From Astragalus membranaceus (lineage: Eukaryota; Streptophyta; Magnoliopsida; Fabales; Fabaceae), in the NCBI GenBank assembly GCA_039519185.1, contig CM076846.1, positions 107,790,442 to 107,854,441 on the forward strand: DNA of 64,000 nucleotides, read 5' to 3'. This document shows, one piece after another, positions 34,129 to 45,768 of the stretch. The notes under the pieces were generated by a model. The model saw nothing but the letters and a program-made list of their open reading frames with translations. It was not told where the DNA came from and did no database searches. Each line of letters opens with the position of its first letter. Within the stretch, counting starts at the first letter, position 1. The translations under genes were made by a program, and so were the position numbers.

Positions 34129-35250
34129 GTGAACATGGACACTGAAATTACTAATGATGGTGATTTGGTACAGTTTGCAATGCTGGAAGATGCAAAGCCA
34201 GTTAGTGTCAAAGAAGACTTAGAAGATAAGGCATGGAAGGGTGCAATGGTGGAGGAACTAAGATCTATTGAGAAGAATGAAACTTGGAAGTTAACCAAGA
34301 TACCTCAAGGCCAGAAATCCATAGCTGTCAAGTGGGTATTCAAGTTAAAGCTAAACCCAGAAGGTAAGATAGTCAAGCATAAGGCCAGGTTATGGCCAAA
34401 GGCTTTCAACAGAGGGAAGGCTTCGATTTCACAGAAGTTTTCACTCCTGTTGTAAGGCATGAGACTATAAGAATGACTATTGCTCTTGCATGTAGCAGAG
34501 CTTGGCAATTGTTTCACCTAAATGTGAAATATGCTTTTCTTAATGGGCCACTAGAGGAGACAGTTTATGTGGACCAGCCACTTGGGTTTGAAGCTAAGGG
34601 TAAGGAAGATAGGGCCTACAGGTTATACAAGGCACTGCATGGTTTGAAGCAGGCACCTAGGGTCTGGAATAAGAGGATTGACGAATTATTCTTAGACTTA
34701 GGCTTTTAGAGGTGTGTATTGGAATATGGACTTTATATCAGACAGAAGAAGGCACCTGACTTACTGATTGTTTGCCTATATGTTGATGATTTGCTTGATA
34801 CAGGTAGCAACAAGACAGAAATGGCTGAGTTTAAGCCGCAATTGCAGTCGTAGTTTGAGATGACTGATCTGGGAAGGTTATCCTACTTACTAGGACTTGA
34901 GTTGTGCTACATTGAACATGGATTGATACTACACTGAGATAAGTATGCTAAGGACATCCTAAAGAGGTTTAATATGTTGGATTGCAACCCAGCAAGTACC
35001 CCTACAAATAGCAGTGTGCACATTGTAGAAGAAGATCATGAAGAAGTTGATCCTACAATATTTAGAGGCATTATAGGCTCACTAAGGTACCTATGTCACA
35101 CTACACCAGATATCAGCTTTGCTACAGGTTTGGTGAGTAGGCACATGAACAAACCATTGAAGCCTCATTTGCTTGCTGCAAAGACGGTTCTAAGATAAAT
35201 TAAGGGTACCCTACACCATGGCATTCTATTTCCTAGAGAAGGGAGTTGTA
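34129..35250 (+). pseudogene. Tork/Tnt1-like copia: RT and start of RNase H
   Basis: Frames 34129-34455, 34392-34709 and 34740-35198 cover WKGAMVEELRSIEKNETWKL, FTEVFTPVVRHETIR, LNGPLEETVYVDQPLGF, ALHGLKQAPRVW, the intact YVDDL box near 34780 and the GSLRYLCHTTPDI stretch. Stop codons at about 34707, 34852, 34936 and 35196 plus a frameshift near 34395 inactivate it. It ends abruptly at about 35250 at the beginning of RNase H, so the rest and the 3' LTR are deleted. Confidence 0.88.
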
Positions 35251-35926
35251 TTAGTGTAAAGCCTAATTTTACCATTTCAGTTTTGTAAAAAATGTAATTA
35301 GGTCAAAAACCATAAATGCGACTGTTGGTTGAAAAACATGTTTTAGGGAAATAGGAAGTTAAAAAGTTTGTTTCTGAAAGTTGGTTGTTAGGGTTCACTA
35401 TGAACAAACCCTAATACACAAATAGAAAGCATTATTTAAAAATTAGCTTCCTGCAGTTCTTTCACTTTCTGAGTTCTTTTTTCTCGTAGCTTTGTTCTTC
35501 ATTGTTCCCTCGCGTTCTTGACTTGTTCACTTCGCACCGTAACATTTATGTCTCACACTCGTACACCAACTACTCCTTCACGCCTTGATCTCTTCGTTAT
35601 TATGTCTGGGTTGATCGATTGAAAACCTTGACTCACCTAAAATTTGAAGAAAGAAGAGAAGATTAGGGCTCCATTTAGAGAGAAGGTGGAGAAAAGAAGA
35701 GAGAAAGATAGAGAGAGAAAGAGTATTACCGAATGAACACTGATATTAGGGTTTAGTTTTTTAATCCTTCCTTCGTGTATTATTGGATCTAGACTGGCCA
35801 TTGGGCTATTGAAAGTCCATCGTACCTCCGCACAAAAGAATAATTAGGGTTTAGTTGCTATTTACACCACCAGATTTAATACAATACGCCAACAAAAATA
35901 GACAGCATAGATAGAAGGGAGCCTGT
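35251..35926. other. Unassigned, no gene seen
   Basis: The stretch contains TTAGGGTT/AACCCTAA-type words and a GA-rich tract at 35640-35730 that look like a 5' leader. No frame, domain or repeat partner is seen in this window. It might hold the remains of a copia 3' end. Confidence 0.3.
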
Positions 35927-36105
35927 GCGGAAAAGCTTGTTTCCAAATAATGAAAGAAAAGGTATGAAGTAATTAAGAGAGGAGAGACGGGGAGTCATCT
36001 ATACATTGTGACCGGAGAGGGAGGTTTGTAATTGGCTTACCACCTTGTTTTTTTTTAGAATCAGATAATATATTTTACACGAGCTTTTAAAATAGTGGTT
36101 TCAGT
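35927..36105. repeat. Left direct repeat flanking the hAT element
   Basis: These 179 bp (GCGGAAAAGCTTGTTTCC ... GTGGTTTCAGT) are repeated almost exactly at 37822-37998. Both copies abut the hAT terminal inverted repeats with no extra base. Confidence 0.92.
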
Positions 36106-37821
36106 TAGGGGTGTGCAAAATAAATGGGCCACCACACCATTTCAGTAAACTGAACCCAACCAAACAAAAAAAGTCCAGTCCAATTAAATGGTTCATGGAC
36201 CACTCCAAATTATTAAAAACGGGCCACCAACCCGAAATTAATTAGGATACCCGATCCAAACTGAATCCTAGACCTAGCCTCCGTGTAAACACTTCCTCTT
36301 CTTCTTCTCCAAATCGCGCATTCTTCTTCTTCTTCAGGTCTGATTCTTCTTCTCCAAATCGCATGAACCATTGAACCTAGCCCCCAAATCACGCATCAGG
36401 TCTGATTCTTCTTCTTCAAACCTTGCTTCAACTCGGATTTCGCGTTTTGATGCTCGTGTCTATTCTCCTTTCAGTGTTATTCATCTTGTTTCAACTCGGA
36501 TTTCACGTTTTGATGTTTGTTGGTGTTATTCCTTTCAGTTCTTGCCTTTGAATAACCAAAGTCACAGAAGGGATGAATCTGTTGTGGTGAATCCGTCGCC
36601 TAAAGATAGTGGTAAAGGAAGAAAATCATCTTCTCAAACAAAGAATCAACAAGGAAAAAGAAAAGTCAAGGTAAGGTTATTATTACTGTTGCTACTTAGC
36701 TTAATAGGTGAAGCGTTGAAGTTTCTTGTTGCTAAGTGCTTTGTATTAATCTCTCTTAGAACATTTTTGGTGGGTGGGTGGTGGGTTCTGTTCGACCATT
36801 GATTTTATGTGCCAAACTAATTCATGAATGATAGAGAGCTGTTAATTGTTTTTATTTGAGGTATTATTTTGATATTTTGGCACACAAATTGATGCATAAT
36901 TGAAAGCTAAATAATTGGTTAGTAGGATTGTAATATGTTCGGTCTTCAAACAAGCCTGGTAAGAGCTGTAACTAGATTTGGATTGATCTCAAAGTTGAGA
37001 ATGTTCATTGAAATTGTTCTTGAATACTTTAGGTGTGAAACTGTTTTGATTTGTAATTATGTGTGAAACTGTTTTTGATTTGTAATTATGTGTGAAACTG
37101 TTTTTGATTTAGTTGCTTATGTTTTAGTGAGTACTAATTCAGATTTTCTTGAAGTGTGTAGATCTGTTTTTGTCATTTGGTAATATGGATCCTCATGATG
37201 GCTCCGAGACAGCAGAGCATTTGGTTTCTACTCCTGCACCTTCTGTCACAAACACTGCCAATATGTTGCCGTCTAAGCGTAAAAACCGTTCGGAAGCTTG
37301 GGATCACTTCACTGCAGAGGAAGGCCCATCTAAGTCAGCAAAGTGCAACTACTGTGGTAGTATGATAAAGTTCAACAACGGAACAAGTGCAATGCGAACG
37401 CATTTGCCAAGATGTAAGGAGAATCCGCAGAATATTAGGAGACATGAATCGATTTCATGCTCAATGCAAGATATTGAAAGAGTCGTTAGTTCTTCGCCTT
37501 CGATTTCATTCTCAATGCAAGATATTGAGCAAAAAACCGGTTCAGTGAAGATAAATGTGGTTTTCAAATGATTCTGATCAAAAAACTGGTTTTAAAAAAA
37601 ATCAGTAATTATGGAAAACCGGTTCAGGAAATAAAATCCGGTTTTCAAATGGTTATAAGACAAAACCGGTTTTAAAACAGAAACCGGTTCTAAACCGGTT
37701 TATAACTGAACCGAAACCGGTTTTTAGAAAAACCGGATTTTGGCGAAAATGGTTTTACAAACCGAACCACACCACATATGTGGTTCAGTTTGGTGCAGTT
37801 CTTGCACCATGCACAGCCCTA
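36106..37821 (+). mobile_element. hAT DNA transposon, internally deleted
   Basis: Terminal inverted repeats are TAGGGGTGTGCA on the left and TAGGGCTGTGCA (reverse complement of the right end), 11 of 12 matching. Subterminal regions carry repeated CCGGTT/AACCGG words (37560-37740), typical of hAT elements. It holds a BED zinc-finger exon (37185-37571) but no catalytic hAT or dimerisation domain, so it cannot move by itself. No ordinary 8-bp duplication is visible; instead long direct repeats flank it. Confidence 0.82.
37185..37571 (+). pseudogene. hAT transposase N-terminal BED zinc-finger exon
   Basis: The frame from the ATG at 37185 encodes about 128 residues. It shows KRKNRSEAWDHF, then C-x2-C (CNYCG) and H-x4-C (HLPRC), the BED-type DNA-binding finger found at the N terminus of hAT transposases and of ZBED-like plant proteins. 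After it a word is repeated (SMQDIE twice) and the frame runs out into subterminal repeats at 37571. I start at 37185 because the earlier in-frame ATG at 37149 lies in what looks like an intron end. The catalytic part is deleted. A domesticated host gene is unlikely because it lies inside the inverted repeats. Confidence 0.8.
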
Positions 37822-37998
37822 GCGGAAAGCTTGTTTCCAAATAATGAAAGAAAAGGTATGAAGTAATTAAGAGAGGAGAGACAGGGAGTCATCTATGCAT
37901 TGTGACCGGAGAGGGAGGTTTGTAATTGGCTTACCACCTTGTTTTTTTTAGAATCAGATAATATATTTTACACGAGCTTTTAAAATAGTGGTTTCAGT
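37822..37998. repeat. Right direct repeat flanking the hAT element
   Basis: This is the partner of 35927-36105, 177 bp, differing by an A-run length and a few bases. It starts right after the terminal CCCTA of the hAT element. Confidence 0.92.
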
Positions 37999-38302
37999 CG
38001 CGTTAAGCATTTCATGATCTCGGCCTGCGCTACGAATTGCAGCCATTGCAGTATGAATAATTTATAAGATGTCTAAAGTTAGAATACAACAAAAAAATGA
38101 AAATTTTACTAGCTACTAATTTTTAACAAAGTTCATGATAGAATAGCTCAATTCTCATAATAAGAAATTACTAATACATACCCTACCAAAAATATTACTA
38201 ATAGATAAAAGAAAGTTTAATAGAAAATTATAACATCACTAGTCACCATATGGAGATATTTAGAAAGTAAAAAAAAAATCAATAATTTACTTACTAACCG
38301 TT
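37999..38302. other. AT-rich unassigned DNA
   Basis: No frame, repeat partner or motif is seen. Confidence 0.4.
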
Positions 38303-38715
38303 TTGGACTGGATCAAGAGACCCATTCAGCAATTGGATATGGATTGGCCCAATCACTTTGGTCCATATCCACAATATACAAGGCCAATTATGACTATCAT
38401 ACTTGGATGGCTCAGATCAATTCTATCAATCCGACGGCTCACAACGGGCACGGTTCCCTATAAATACTGGCTCACATTCCCATTAATAGGCACATTCTCA
38501 TTCCTAGAATATTACTACTCTCTCATTTCCTATACTGACTTGGGCGTCAGAGTGGCAGGTGCCCCCTCCGGGATTCATTCAACACTCCGCTCGGATTGCA
38601 AGAGACCTACCAACAGCAGTCACCGCAACCGCACTCAGACTATGCTACAGCAGGAAGCACGCCTCAGACAGATTGAAAGGCGGGTAGCTTCCATGCCTGG
38701 ATAGCCTACGCCCCA
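38303..38715 (+). repeat. Probable 5' LTR end and leader of Retand-like gypsy
   Basis: The TGACTTGGGCGTCAGAGTG word at about 38538 is often seen near the ends of Tat/Retand LTRs, and CCCCATTGGGGAACCCC near 38710 resembles a diverged primer site before the gag start. A TATA-like CTATAAATAC lies at 38458-38467. The left border of the LTR cannot be placed because no partner LTR lies in the window. Confidence 0.45.
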
Positions 38716-41202
38716 TTGGGGAACCCCTACTCAGACAACCGTGGTATCAAGACACCACTGCTCTCCCCCTCGAAGGCGTCACTCCCATCGCTCCCCCCAA
38801 GGCGGAAGCATGTGCACCGCTCACCCCCTCGGCGTCACAAGCGCCATAGATCAGACTCACCCCCAAACACACCTCCATCCTCCCCGGATGGGACCTACCG
38901 GCCAGATGAATCTCCCTCCAGAACTTCCTCGCATGCTTCCTCCAACTCTTGCGAAAGGTCCAAAAGCCGAGCAAAGGTACACAAGAGGCGCCACCGAGGA
39001 TCACCGTCGACGAGATCCCCGGACCGACACGGGTATCAAGACAATGACTTCGGAGACTGTTCACCTCGCAACTCAAGGTTCTTCTCCAACGAAGGACCCT
39101 TCACCAGAAAGGTGAATGAATGTCCGATCCCGAGGGCTTTGGAGAAGCTGCCAGCTCTCAAGATGTACGATGGGACTGGATACCCAGACCGCCATCTTGC
39201 GCATTTCTCCCTGATGATGCGCTACAGGGGCGCCAGAGAGCCAGTTCACTGTAAAATTTTCCCTCTCACTCTTGAGAACTCCACATTAGAGTGGTTCCAA
39301 GAGCTGAAGCCAAACTCCGTAGCTTCTTGGAGTCAGCTAGCCAGAATGTTCTCAGCTCATTTCACGGCTTCCCGGCTGAAGCCCAAATAAGAAGAGGTTC
39401 TAAGGGCAGACAGACAGCGGGAGGGAGAGACTCTAAGGGAGTACATAGAACGTTTCAACCAAGAGGCAGCATGCGTTCGAAACTTGGAAGACAAGCAAAG
39501 AATGTTTTGGATGAAAGATGGCCTCAAGAAAGGAAGTCTCTTTCAAGTTGATGTGGGAGTGAACAAGCCCAGAAGCTTGGCGGAATTCCTTCAGAAAGCA
39601 TAAAAGTACATGGACTATGAAGAGGACGACATGGCCTACCACGAGGCGGCTAAGGTTGGGAACGAAAAGGAAGATGCTCGGGAAAACCGTCAGCGGAAAG
39701 AGACGGGAGGAGGGCACCGTGAACCACGACCACGGAGGTTCGCTGAACACACGCTCGTCATCGCATCCCGGGCAAAAATTTTAGCAGAGTGCGCAAATGC
39801 TGAATTCAAGAATATCAAGAGACCAGAGCCTTTTGTGTTAAGAGAAGGTCAGAATCCTTCCAAGAAGTGGTGCCGCTACCATCGAAGCGGAGGCCATGAC
39901 ACTAACGGCTGCCGAGCCCTGAAAGATGATATTGAAGAGCTAATTCAGAAGGGAAAGCTTTTGCAGTATGTCAAGAAGGAGGGCGACCCAAGCAATTCAC
40001 CAAGGAGACCACAGTCACCCTCAAAGAGATCTAGATCGCCCCGCATGGGGAAGTCCCCGGCAAGTGAAGTCGTCAAAGCTACGAAGGATGATGGTAGCGA
40101 ATCTTCCGAGAAAGAATACACCCGAAAATCTAAGGGGAGACCGGTAGCCATGGTGATCCATGGGGGAGATCCTCTAGTTGGGTGTGGAACCAATAAGTCA
40201 ATTAAGAGAAGATGGAAGAAAATCTTGAATGTTGCATCTACCTCGACCCCAAGGGAGGGACCTGCCAGGCCACCCCTGACCTTTGAAGACCGAGATTTAC
40301 TCGATGGAAAGCCCAACAAATACATCCCGCTGCTGATCACCGCCGTCATGGCCAATGTCGAAGTCAGAAGAATCCTGGTTGATCAGGGTAGCTCAGTGGG
40401 CATCATTTTTGAAGACTTGCTGAAGGTGTTGAACATTTCCCCCAACGACCTGACTCCCTACCAGGGAAGAGACTTAACTGGTTTCAACGGATCGAAAACC
40501 AAGCCACTTGGCCACTTGGAGCTGATGGTCACCTATGGAGACCCTAACGGCGAGCAACCTCTATTCAGAACTGTAAAGATAGCTTTCCTGGTCCTCCCAT
40601 GCAAATCCATCTACCAATGCATTATTAGGAGGCCGACATTGGGCAGGCTAAAGGCAGTAACCTCAACAGTTCACTTAAAGATGAAGTTTCACACCTTGGG
40701 AAACGAAATTGTGACCCTCCAGACTGACCTGGCCACAGCACGCAGATGCTACTACCTAAGCATCAAGGATGATCAAGAGATTACTGAAGTAAGGAACCCG
40801 GACAAGAAATCCGGAAATGAAACTGAAGTGAACCTGGCAGACCTGGATGCTAGGTATGATCCAGACAGCGAGGAGGAAGAGGATGATAGCGCCCTCGCCA
40901 AAGAGCTGGAGAAGCGCATGAAGAGGCCAGAGCCAGACGGCGAGTTCATCTCCATTCAGTTGGGAGACGATCCCGCTAAGACTATCATGATAGGATCCGA
41001 CCTCAATGAGGAGGTCAAGGAAAAACTCACTATCTGCCTGAAAGAAAATGCTGATTTGTTCGCATGGTCTGCCGCACAAATGCCAGGAATACCACCCGAG
41101 GTAGCTTGCCACCACCTTGCGGCTAATCCCAACACCAAGTGGGTGGCCCAGAAAAGAAAGTCCAGAAAGGGGAAAAAGTCGAAGCTGCTGCTAGGGCTGT
41201 GA
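38716..41202 (+). pseudogene. Retand-like gypsy gag and protease
   Basis: One reading frame runs through the whole stretch with two premature stops (39388-39390 and 39601-39603). It contains an RS-rich N-terminal part, the gag core (MYDGTGYPDRHLAHFSLMMRY...WFQELKPNSVASWSQLARMF), a gag C-terminal finger (WCRYHRSGGHDTNGC) and a retropepsin motif (RRILVDQGSSVGIIFEDL) near 40375. After the protease come acidic repeats (DSEEEEDD) and the start of the RT region (ENADLFAWSAAQMPGIP), where the frame ends at 41202. Gag would form the particle and the protease would cut the polyprotein. Confidence 0.88.
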
Positions 41203-42362
41203 AAGACCTCTTAGAGGCAAATTTTGTAAAAGAAATTAAGTACACCACTTGGTTGTCCAATGTAGTCCTTGTTAAGAAATCCAATGGAAAATGGAGAATG
41301 TGTGTTGATTATACCGATCTTAATAAGGCATGTCCAAAAGATGTCTTCCCCGTCCCTAGCGTAGATAAACTAGTTGATAGTGCCTCAGGCTTTTGTTTGT
41401 TATCATTCATGGACGCGTACTCAGGATACAATCAAATCCCGATGTTCCCACCTGATCAAGAGAAAACAGCGTTCATGACCGAACAAGGGAATTTTTGCTA
41501 TCGTGTAATGCCCTTCGGACTAAAGAACGCTGGGGCAACTTATCAAAGAATGATGAATAAAGTCTTTAAGGATCAAATGGGGAGAGTAGTTGAGGTATAT
41601 TTACATGATATGATCGTTAAAAGTAAAAACGACCCAGACCATATCAAAGATATAACCGAGGTATTCGTAGAGATCCGAAAGAATAATATGAGATTAAACC
41701 CGGAGAAATGCACCTTCGGAGTCCGGGCAGGAAAATTCCTCGGTTTCTATCTCACTGAGAGAGGTATTGAGGCCAACCCTGACAAATGCAGGGCGGTAAC
41801 TGAAATGACTTCGCCAACTTGCAAGAAAGAAATTCAAAAACTCACCGGCATGATGGCAGCATTATCTCGCTTCATTTCAAAAGCAGCACACAAGTCCTTA
41901 CCTCTGATTAAACTACTCAAAAAAGAGGCAGTCTTCAATTGGACAGCCGAGCAAGAGCAGGCTTTGTCCCTTTTGAAGGAAACCCTCTCCAAACCACCCA
42001 TCCTGACACGTCCCGGGGAAGGGGAAACCCTGTACTTATACCTCGCAGTCGCCGACGAAGCATTAAGTGCAGTATTGGTCAGAGAATCCAACACCAGTCA
42101 AACGCCTGTATACTTCGTAAGTAAGGCACTGCAAGGGCCAGAGTTGAGATACCAGAAGGTGGAAAAAGTCGCTTTGGCACTCGTCATCGCGGCCAGGCGT
42201 CTCCGGCCATACTTCGTAGCGCACCAAGTGGTAGTTCGAACTAACCAACCAATCAAGCAGATCCTCCATCGACCAGATCTGGCCGGGAGAATGATTAAAT
42301 GGGCAGTCAAGCTCTCAGAGTTTGGAATCAAGTACGAATCAAGACCAGCCATGAAGGCTTAG
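41139..42362 (+). pseudogene. Retand-like gypsy RT and first RNase H
   Basis: This 407-residue segment is in another frame than gag-protease, with a frameshift in 41139-41202. It carries WRMCVDYTDLNKACPKD, SFMDAYSGYNQI, MPFGLKNAGATYQRMM and the catalytic box YLHDM. The first aspartate of the YxDD box (codon 41604-41606) has become histidine. The connection/RNase H part follows (LYLAVADEALSAVLVRE, LRPYFVAHQVVVRTNQP). A TAG at 42360-42362 ends it just before the DFVAE linker. Confidence 0.9.
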
Positions 42363-42420
42363 ATATTGACAGACTTTGTAGCAGAAATGACGACATCCCC
42401 GCAAGGAGATAGGAGACAGA

Positions 42421-43329
42421 GTGGAGACCACATGGACCCTCCACGTGGATGGGTCCTCAAACAGCAAAGGAAGTGGAGCAGGTCTGATACTTGAAAGCTC
42501 AGAGGGGCTAACTATTGAAGCATCCTTGACTTTTTCATTCCCTACATCCAATAATCAAGCGGAGTATGAAGCCTGCATAGCTGGCTTGCAGTTAGCCAGA
42601 GACTTCGGTGCAACACAAGTAGAGCTTCATACAGATTCGCTCCTAGTAGTCGCCCAGATCAACGCATCATTCGGTGCTTACGATCCAGTCTTACAAAAAT
42701 ACCTGACTAAGGTGCGTGAGCTCTTAGGGTTGTTTAACAAGGCTGAGGTGAAGCACGTACCCAGGGGGGATAACACCAGAGCAGATATTCTCTCCAAGCT
42801 GGCCAGCACCCGAACACCCGGGAACCATCGAAGTGTCATTCAGGAAACTCTATCCAGACCAAGTGTCATTCTAGACAATAGTTCACCTTCCGCAATACTC
42901 ATAGTCGGGGCAAGTCAAAATTGGATAACCCCAATCCTCCGATACATCCTTGAGGGACATGAGCCTGCTGATGCAAAAGAGGCGGCTTCCGTAAAAAGGC
43001 GAGCAGCGTCTTACTCGGTCGTTGAAGGAAGGCTTTTTCGTAGAGGTTTCTTTATGCCTCTACTAAAATGCGTAGAAGGAGCAGAGGCAGACTACATTCT
43101 CGCAGAGATTCACGAGGGAATCTGCGGGCAACACCTTGGCGGACGAGCTCTGGCAGCAAAAGCCCTTAGAGCAGGATATTACTGGCCTACCACGAATGAG
43201 GACTCACAGAAATACGTCAAGAAATGTGGCAAATGCCAAAAGTACGCTGATGTGCATATTGCCCCCTCATCCGACCTGATATACCTAAATTCACCCTGGC
43301 CTTTCGCCTGGTGGGGAATGGTCTCTTAG
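42421..43329 (+). pseudogene. Retand-like gypsy second RNase H and integrase zinc domain
   Basis: The segment starts TWTLHVDGSSNSKGSGAGLIL and contains NNQAEYEACIAGL, LHTDSLLV and HVPRGDNTRADILSKLAS, the catalytic D-E-D-D set of an archaeal-type RNase H. A second RNase H placed between RT-RNase H and integrase is the mark of the Tat clade (Retand, Ogre). The integrase HHCC region follows (IHEGICGQHLGG...CGKCQKYAD). Frame breaks lie on both sides (42362-42421 and about 43317). Confidence 0.9.
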
Positions 43330-43658
43330 GCCCATTCCCTCCAGGTCTAGGACAAGTAAAATATGTAATTGTCGCAGTTGACTATTTTACCAAATGGATC
43401 GAAGCCGAAACTTTGACCACCATCACGACAAAAAACTGTATAAAGTTTTTCAAGAAGAACATCATGACAAGATTTGGCATTCCAGAGGTGCTCATCACTG
43501 ACAATGGTACTCAATTTACAGATAAAGGATTCAGGCAGTTGATGACTGACCTAGGCATCAAACATCGTTTTACGTAAGTAGAGCATCCCCAGACCAACGG
43601 TCAGGCAGAGGTAGCTAACAGGGTAATCTTGCGAGGGCTACGAAGGAGACTTGACGAG
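43311..43658 (+). pseudogene. Retand-like gypsy integrase core, 5' piece
   Basis: The piece carries VAVDYFTKWIEAE, ITDNGTQFTD and, after a stop at 43575-43577, the HPQTNGQAEVANR block with the catalytic glutamate. It is cut at 43658 by the LARD-like element, and the rest is at 48126-48630. ACGAG at 43654-43658 is the target duplication. Confidence 0.9.
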
Positions 43659-44745
43659 TGATGAGTCCTCATCATATGTATAATTTTATTCAGTTTACAA
43701 ACGGGGATTTTATGTTTTATTCAGCCAATAACTAGGGATTTGGCATAGTTTCAGTTTTATGTAGTAGAAGTGGGGGTGTAATTGGCAAAGTCCAATTAAA
43801 TGAATAATGGCCAATTTATTGATGGGCCAAGAGAATTGTCGGCTGGACTAAAGAGAAATAAAAAAAGGGAATTGGAATTCAAAGGGGGGAGCATTAGGGA
43901 ATTGAAGAGACACGCACAGTAGCGCAGGAGGACGAAAAACGGCGTACGCGAGAACGGACAGAAAAGGAAAAATAAGCAGTACAGCCGGCACTTCATCTGG
44001 GATGCGATTTTAGGATTTGAAGGTTCTAATAGATTCTTCTATGTGTAATCTTCTCTACTCTTATTTTCTAATCTTTTGATGATGTGTAACTAGTTTCTCT
44101 TGATTAGGGAGAGATGACTCTCCCCAAACCTATCTATTGGATTCTTTGTTATGGTTAAGACTATTGGTTGTTTGGTTTATCATATGTTTAAAACATCCTT
44201 GTTTAATGCTTTATAGTTACATATGATAATTATAATGATTTAGGGTATATGATTACATAGGGATATGAGTTGTATACTTGATATGATGTTTTAGATCATG
44301 AAACTCCGATCATCATAGGAATGTGGGGTTTGATTCATGAATTCTTTAATTCTTGATTTTAATGCTTTACCCTTTGGCATGACTCACCTAAGGAATTAGG
44401 GTAACTCTTAGGGTAATAGGGGTTTTGAGGCAAGGAATTGTCCTAAAGCTATTTTTGTGAATTGAATCTGGTATTCCAATCAACTAATATGTGAGTAGCT
44501 GAAGGTCCATAAGATAGGTGAGGGGAGAGGAGTCAAACCCTAATCACTTTTATCTTTCTTTATTTTCAAACGCTATCTTTCAGTTAATTAACAAAATCTC
44601 AAAAATATTATCTTTCCGTTTTTACCTCTAAGAATTAATTTACTTGCTTAATTGATAATTGAACGCAATCCTTGTGGATCGACCAGTTCTTACCGTTAAA
44701 TTATATTACTTGTGACATTTGGTACACTAGCCAAAAGTCTTAACA
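43659..44745 (+). repeat. LARD 5' LTR
   Basis: The ends are TGATGAGTCCTCATC...AAGTCTTAACA. The first 14 bases include the palindrome GATGAGTCCTCATC. Confidence 0.93.
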
Positions 44746-44751
44746 TGTTTT

Positions 44752-44769
44752 TGGCGCCGTTGCCGGGGA
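44752..44769 (+). other. LARD primer binding site
   Basis: TGGCGCCGTTGCCGGGGA lies six bases after the LTR. This is the site widely seen in Athila-type and LARD elements and is reported as complementary to an aspartate tRNA. Confidence 0.85.
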
Positions 44770-44975
44770 TTGTTGATTTCATTGTCAACAAGGCATTTGA
44801 GTTAATTCTTAGTTGTTTTATTTTATTTTATTTATTTAAGTATTTTATTTTTGTTTTATTTGTTTAGATACTTTGTATTGTGTTGGACTTGTTAACGGTT
44901 TGTTGAAGTGTTTCTGTGAACTGTGTAGCAGGGGCAAAGTTCGAAAGAATTGCTGTTTGTCCCGGAAAAAAAATC

Positions 44976-45707
44976 ATGGAATCCACTTCTCGGTTGGAAG
45001 ATGCTTTGGCCCAGTTTAGGCAAATGACTGAGACTATCTTCCAGCCTAAAGAGCAAGTTTCTCGGTTGGAAGATGCTTTGAGCCAGTTTAGGCAAATGAC
45101 TGAGAATATCTTCCAGCCCAAGGAGCACATTGATGCATCGCATCACATGGAGTCCATGCCACCCCCTCCTCGCTGTATTCGTTGTAAAGAACCCCACTTG
45201 AATGGAAAATGTGTGACACGCACCTTTTGCGATTCTTGTGGGGAGTATCTTGTGGAGTGCGACTGTGAGGATGAGTGGGTAACTATATCAGAAAATTACC
45301 CATGGTTATGCACTACCAATGAGGAACAAGAAGAACAAGCCCCAACAAAAGAAGAATCTGGGGAGGATAAGGAAGATGAGGAAGAAGAAAAGATTGAAAT
45401 GGAGGAGCATGTAGTTTGGAGGGAAGATCAAAGCTCCCAATGTGGGGAAGGGGTGAAAACCCAACAAGAGAAAACCCAACAAGAAAAAACCCAACAAATC
45501 ATGGTTCCTATTATTCTTCCAAGTAGCAAGGAGGATAGAAGTGAGGAGATTGACATATACTTAGACTCCTTCTATGCCTTATTCATCACCCTTCACCTTA
45601 AAAGGGTATGGAAGCATCTACAACTATGTTTCAAATTCATGATGTTCCTGCCCCAGAAGCGAAAGAAGAAGGATGATGTGTTCTTTGTGTCATATCAGCC
45701 ACCTTGA
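44976..45707 (+). CDS. LARD open frame, gag-like start and Cys-rich motif, unknown function
   Basis: The frame encodes about 244 residues from the ATG at 44976. The first 50 residues are a tandem repeat of a 24-residue helix-like unit (SRLEDALAQFRQMTE...FQPKE), which recalls short helical stretches in Athila-type gag proteins. Then follows a Cys-rich module with CIRC, GKC, CDSC and ECDCEDEW (about residues 68-103), likely to bind zinc. A long acidic tract comes next (EEQEEQAPTKEESGEDKEDEEEE), then a short repeat (QQEKTQ three times) and a basic end (PQKRKKKDD). The frame is uninterrupted in a non-coding type of element, which is notable. It is not recognised as a known domain family; it may be a gag remnant or a captured sequence. 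Confidence 0.55.
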   Translation: MESTSRLEDALAQFRQMTETIFQPKEQVSRLEDALSQFRQMTENIFQPKEHIDASHHMESMPPPPRCIRCKEPHLNGKCVTRTFCDSCGEYLVECDCEDEWVTISENYPWLCTTNEEQEEQAPTKEESGEDKEDEEEEKIEMEEHVVWREDQSSQCGEGVKTQQEKTQQEKTQQIMVPIILPSSKEDRSEEIDIYLDSFYALFITLHLKRVWKHLQLCFKFMMFLPQKRKKKDDVFFVSYQPP

Positions 45708-45745
45708 TAGTGGAATGACAAACGTCAAGATAGTGACGTTAAAGA

Positions 45746-45768
45746 AGCGCTTGGTGGGAGGCAACCCA
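45746..45768 (+). other. Conserved downstream motif of Athila/LARD elements
   Basis: The word GCGCTTGGTGGGAGGCAACC, about 40 bases after the open frame, is a recurrent motif just downstream of the coding region in many plant Athila-like and LARD elements. Its role is unknown. Confidence 0.6.

Noticed and set aside
36371..36802. Open frame in the left half of the hAT element as a host gene
   Set aside because: No recognised domain, it lies between terminal inverted repeats, and it looks like leader plus intron of the transposase gene.
44752..44769. A tRNA gene fragment
   Set aside because: Only an 18-base primer site; no cloverleaf around it. No other tRNA or rRNA gene was seen in the window.
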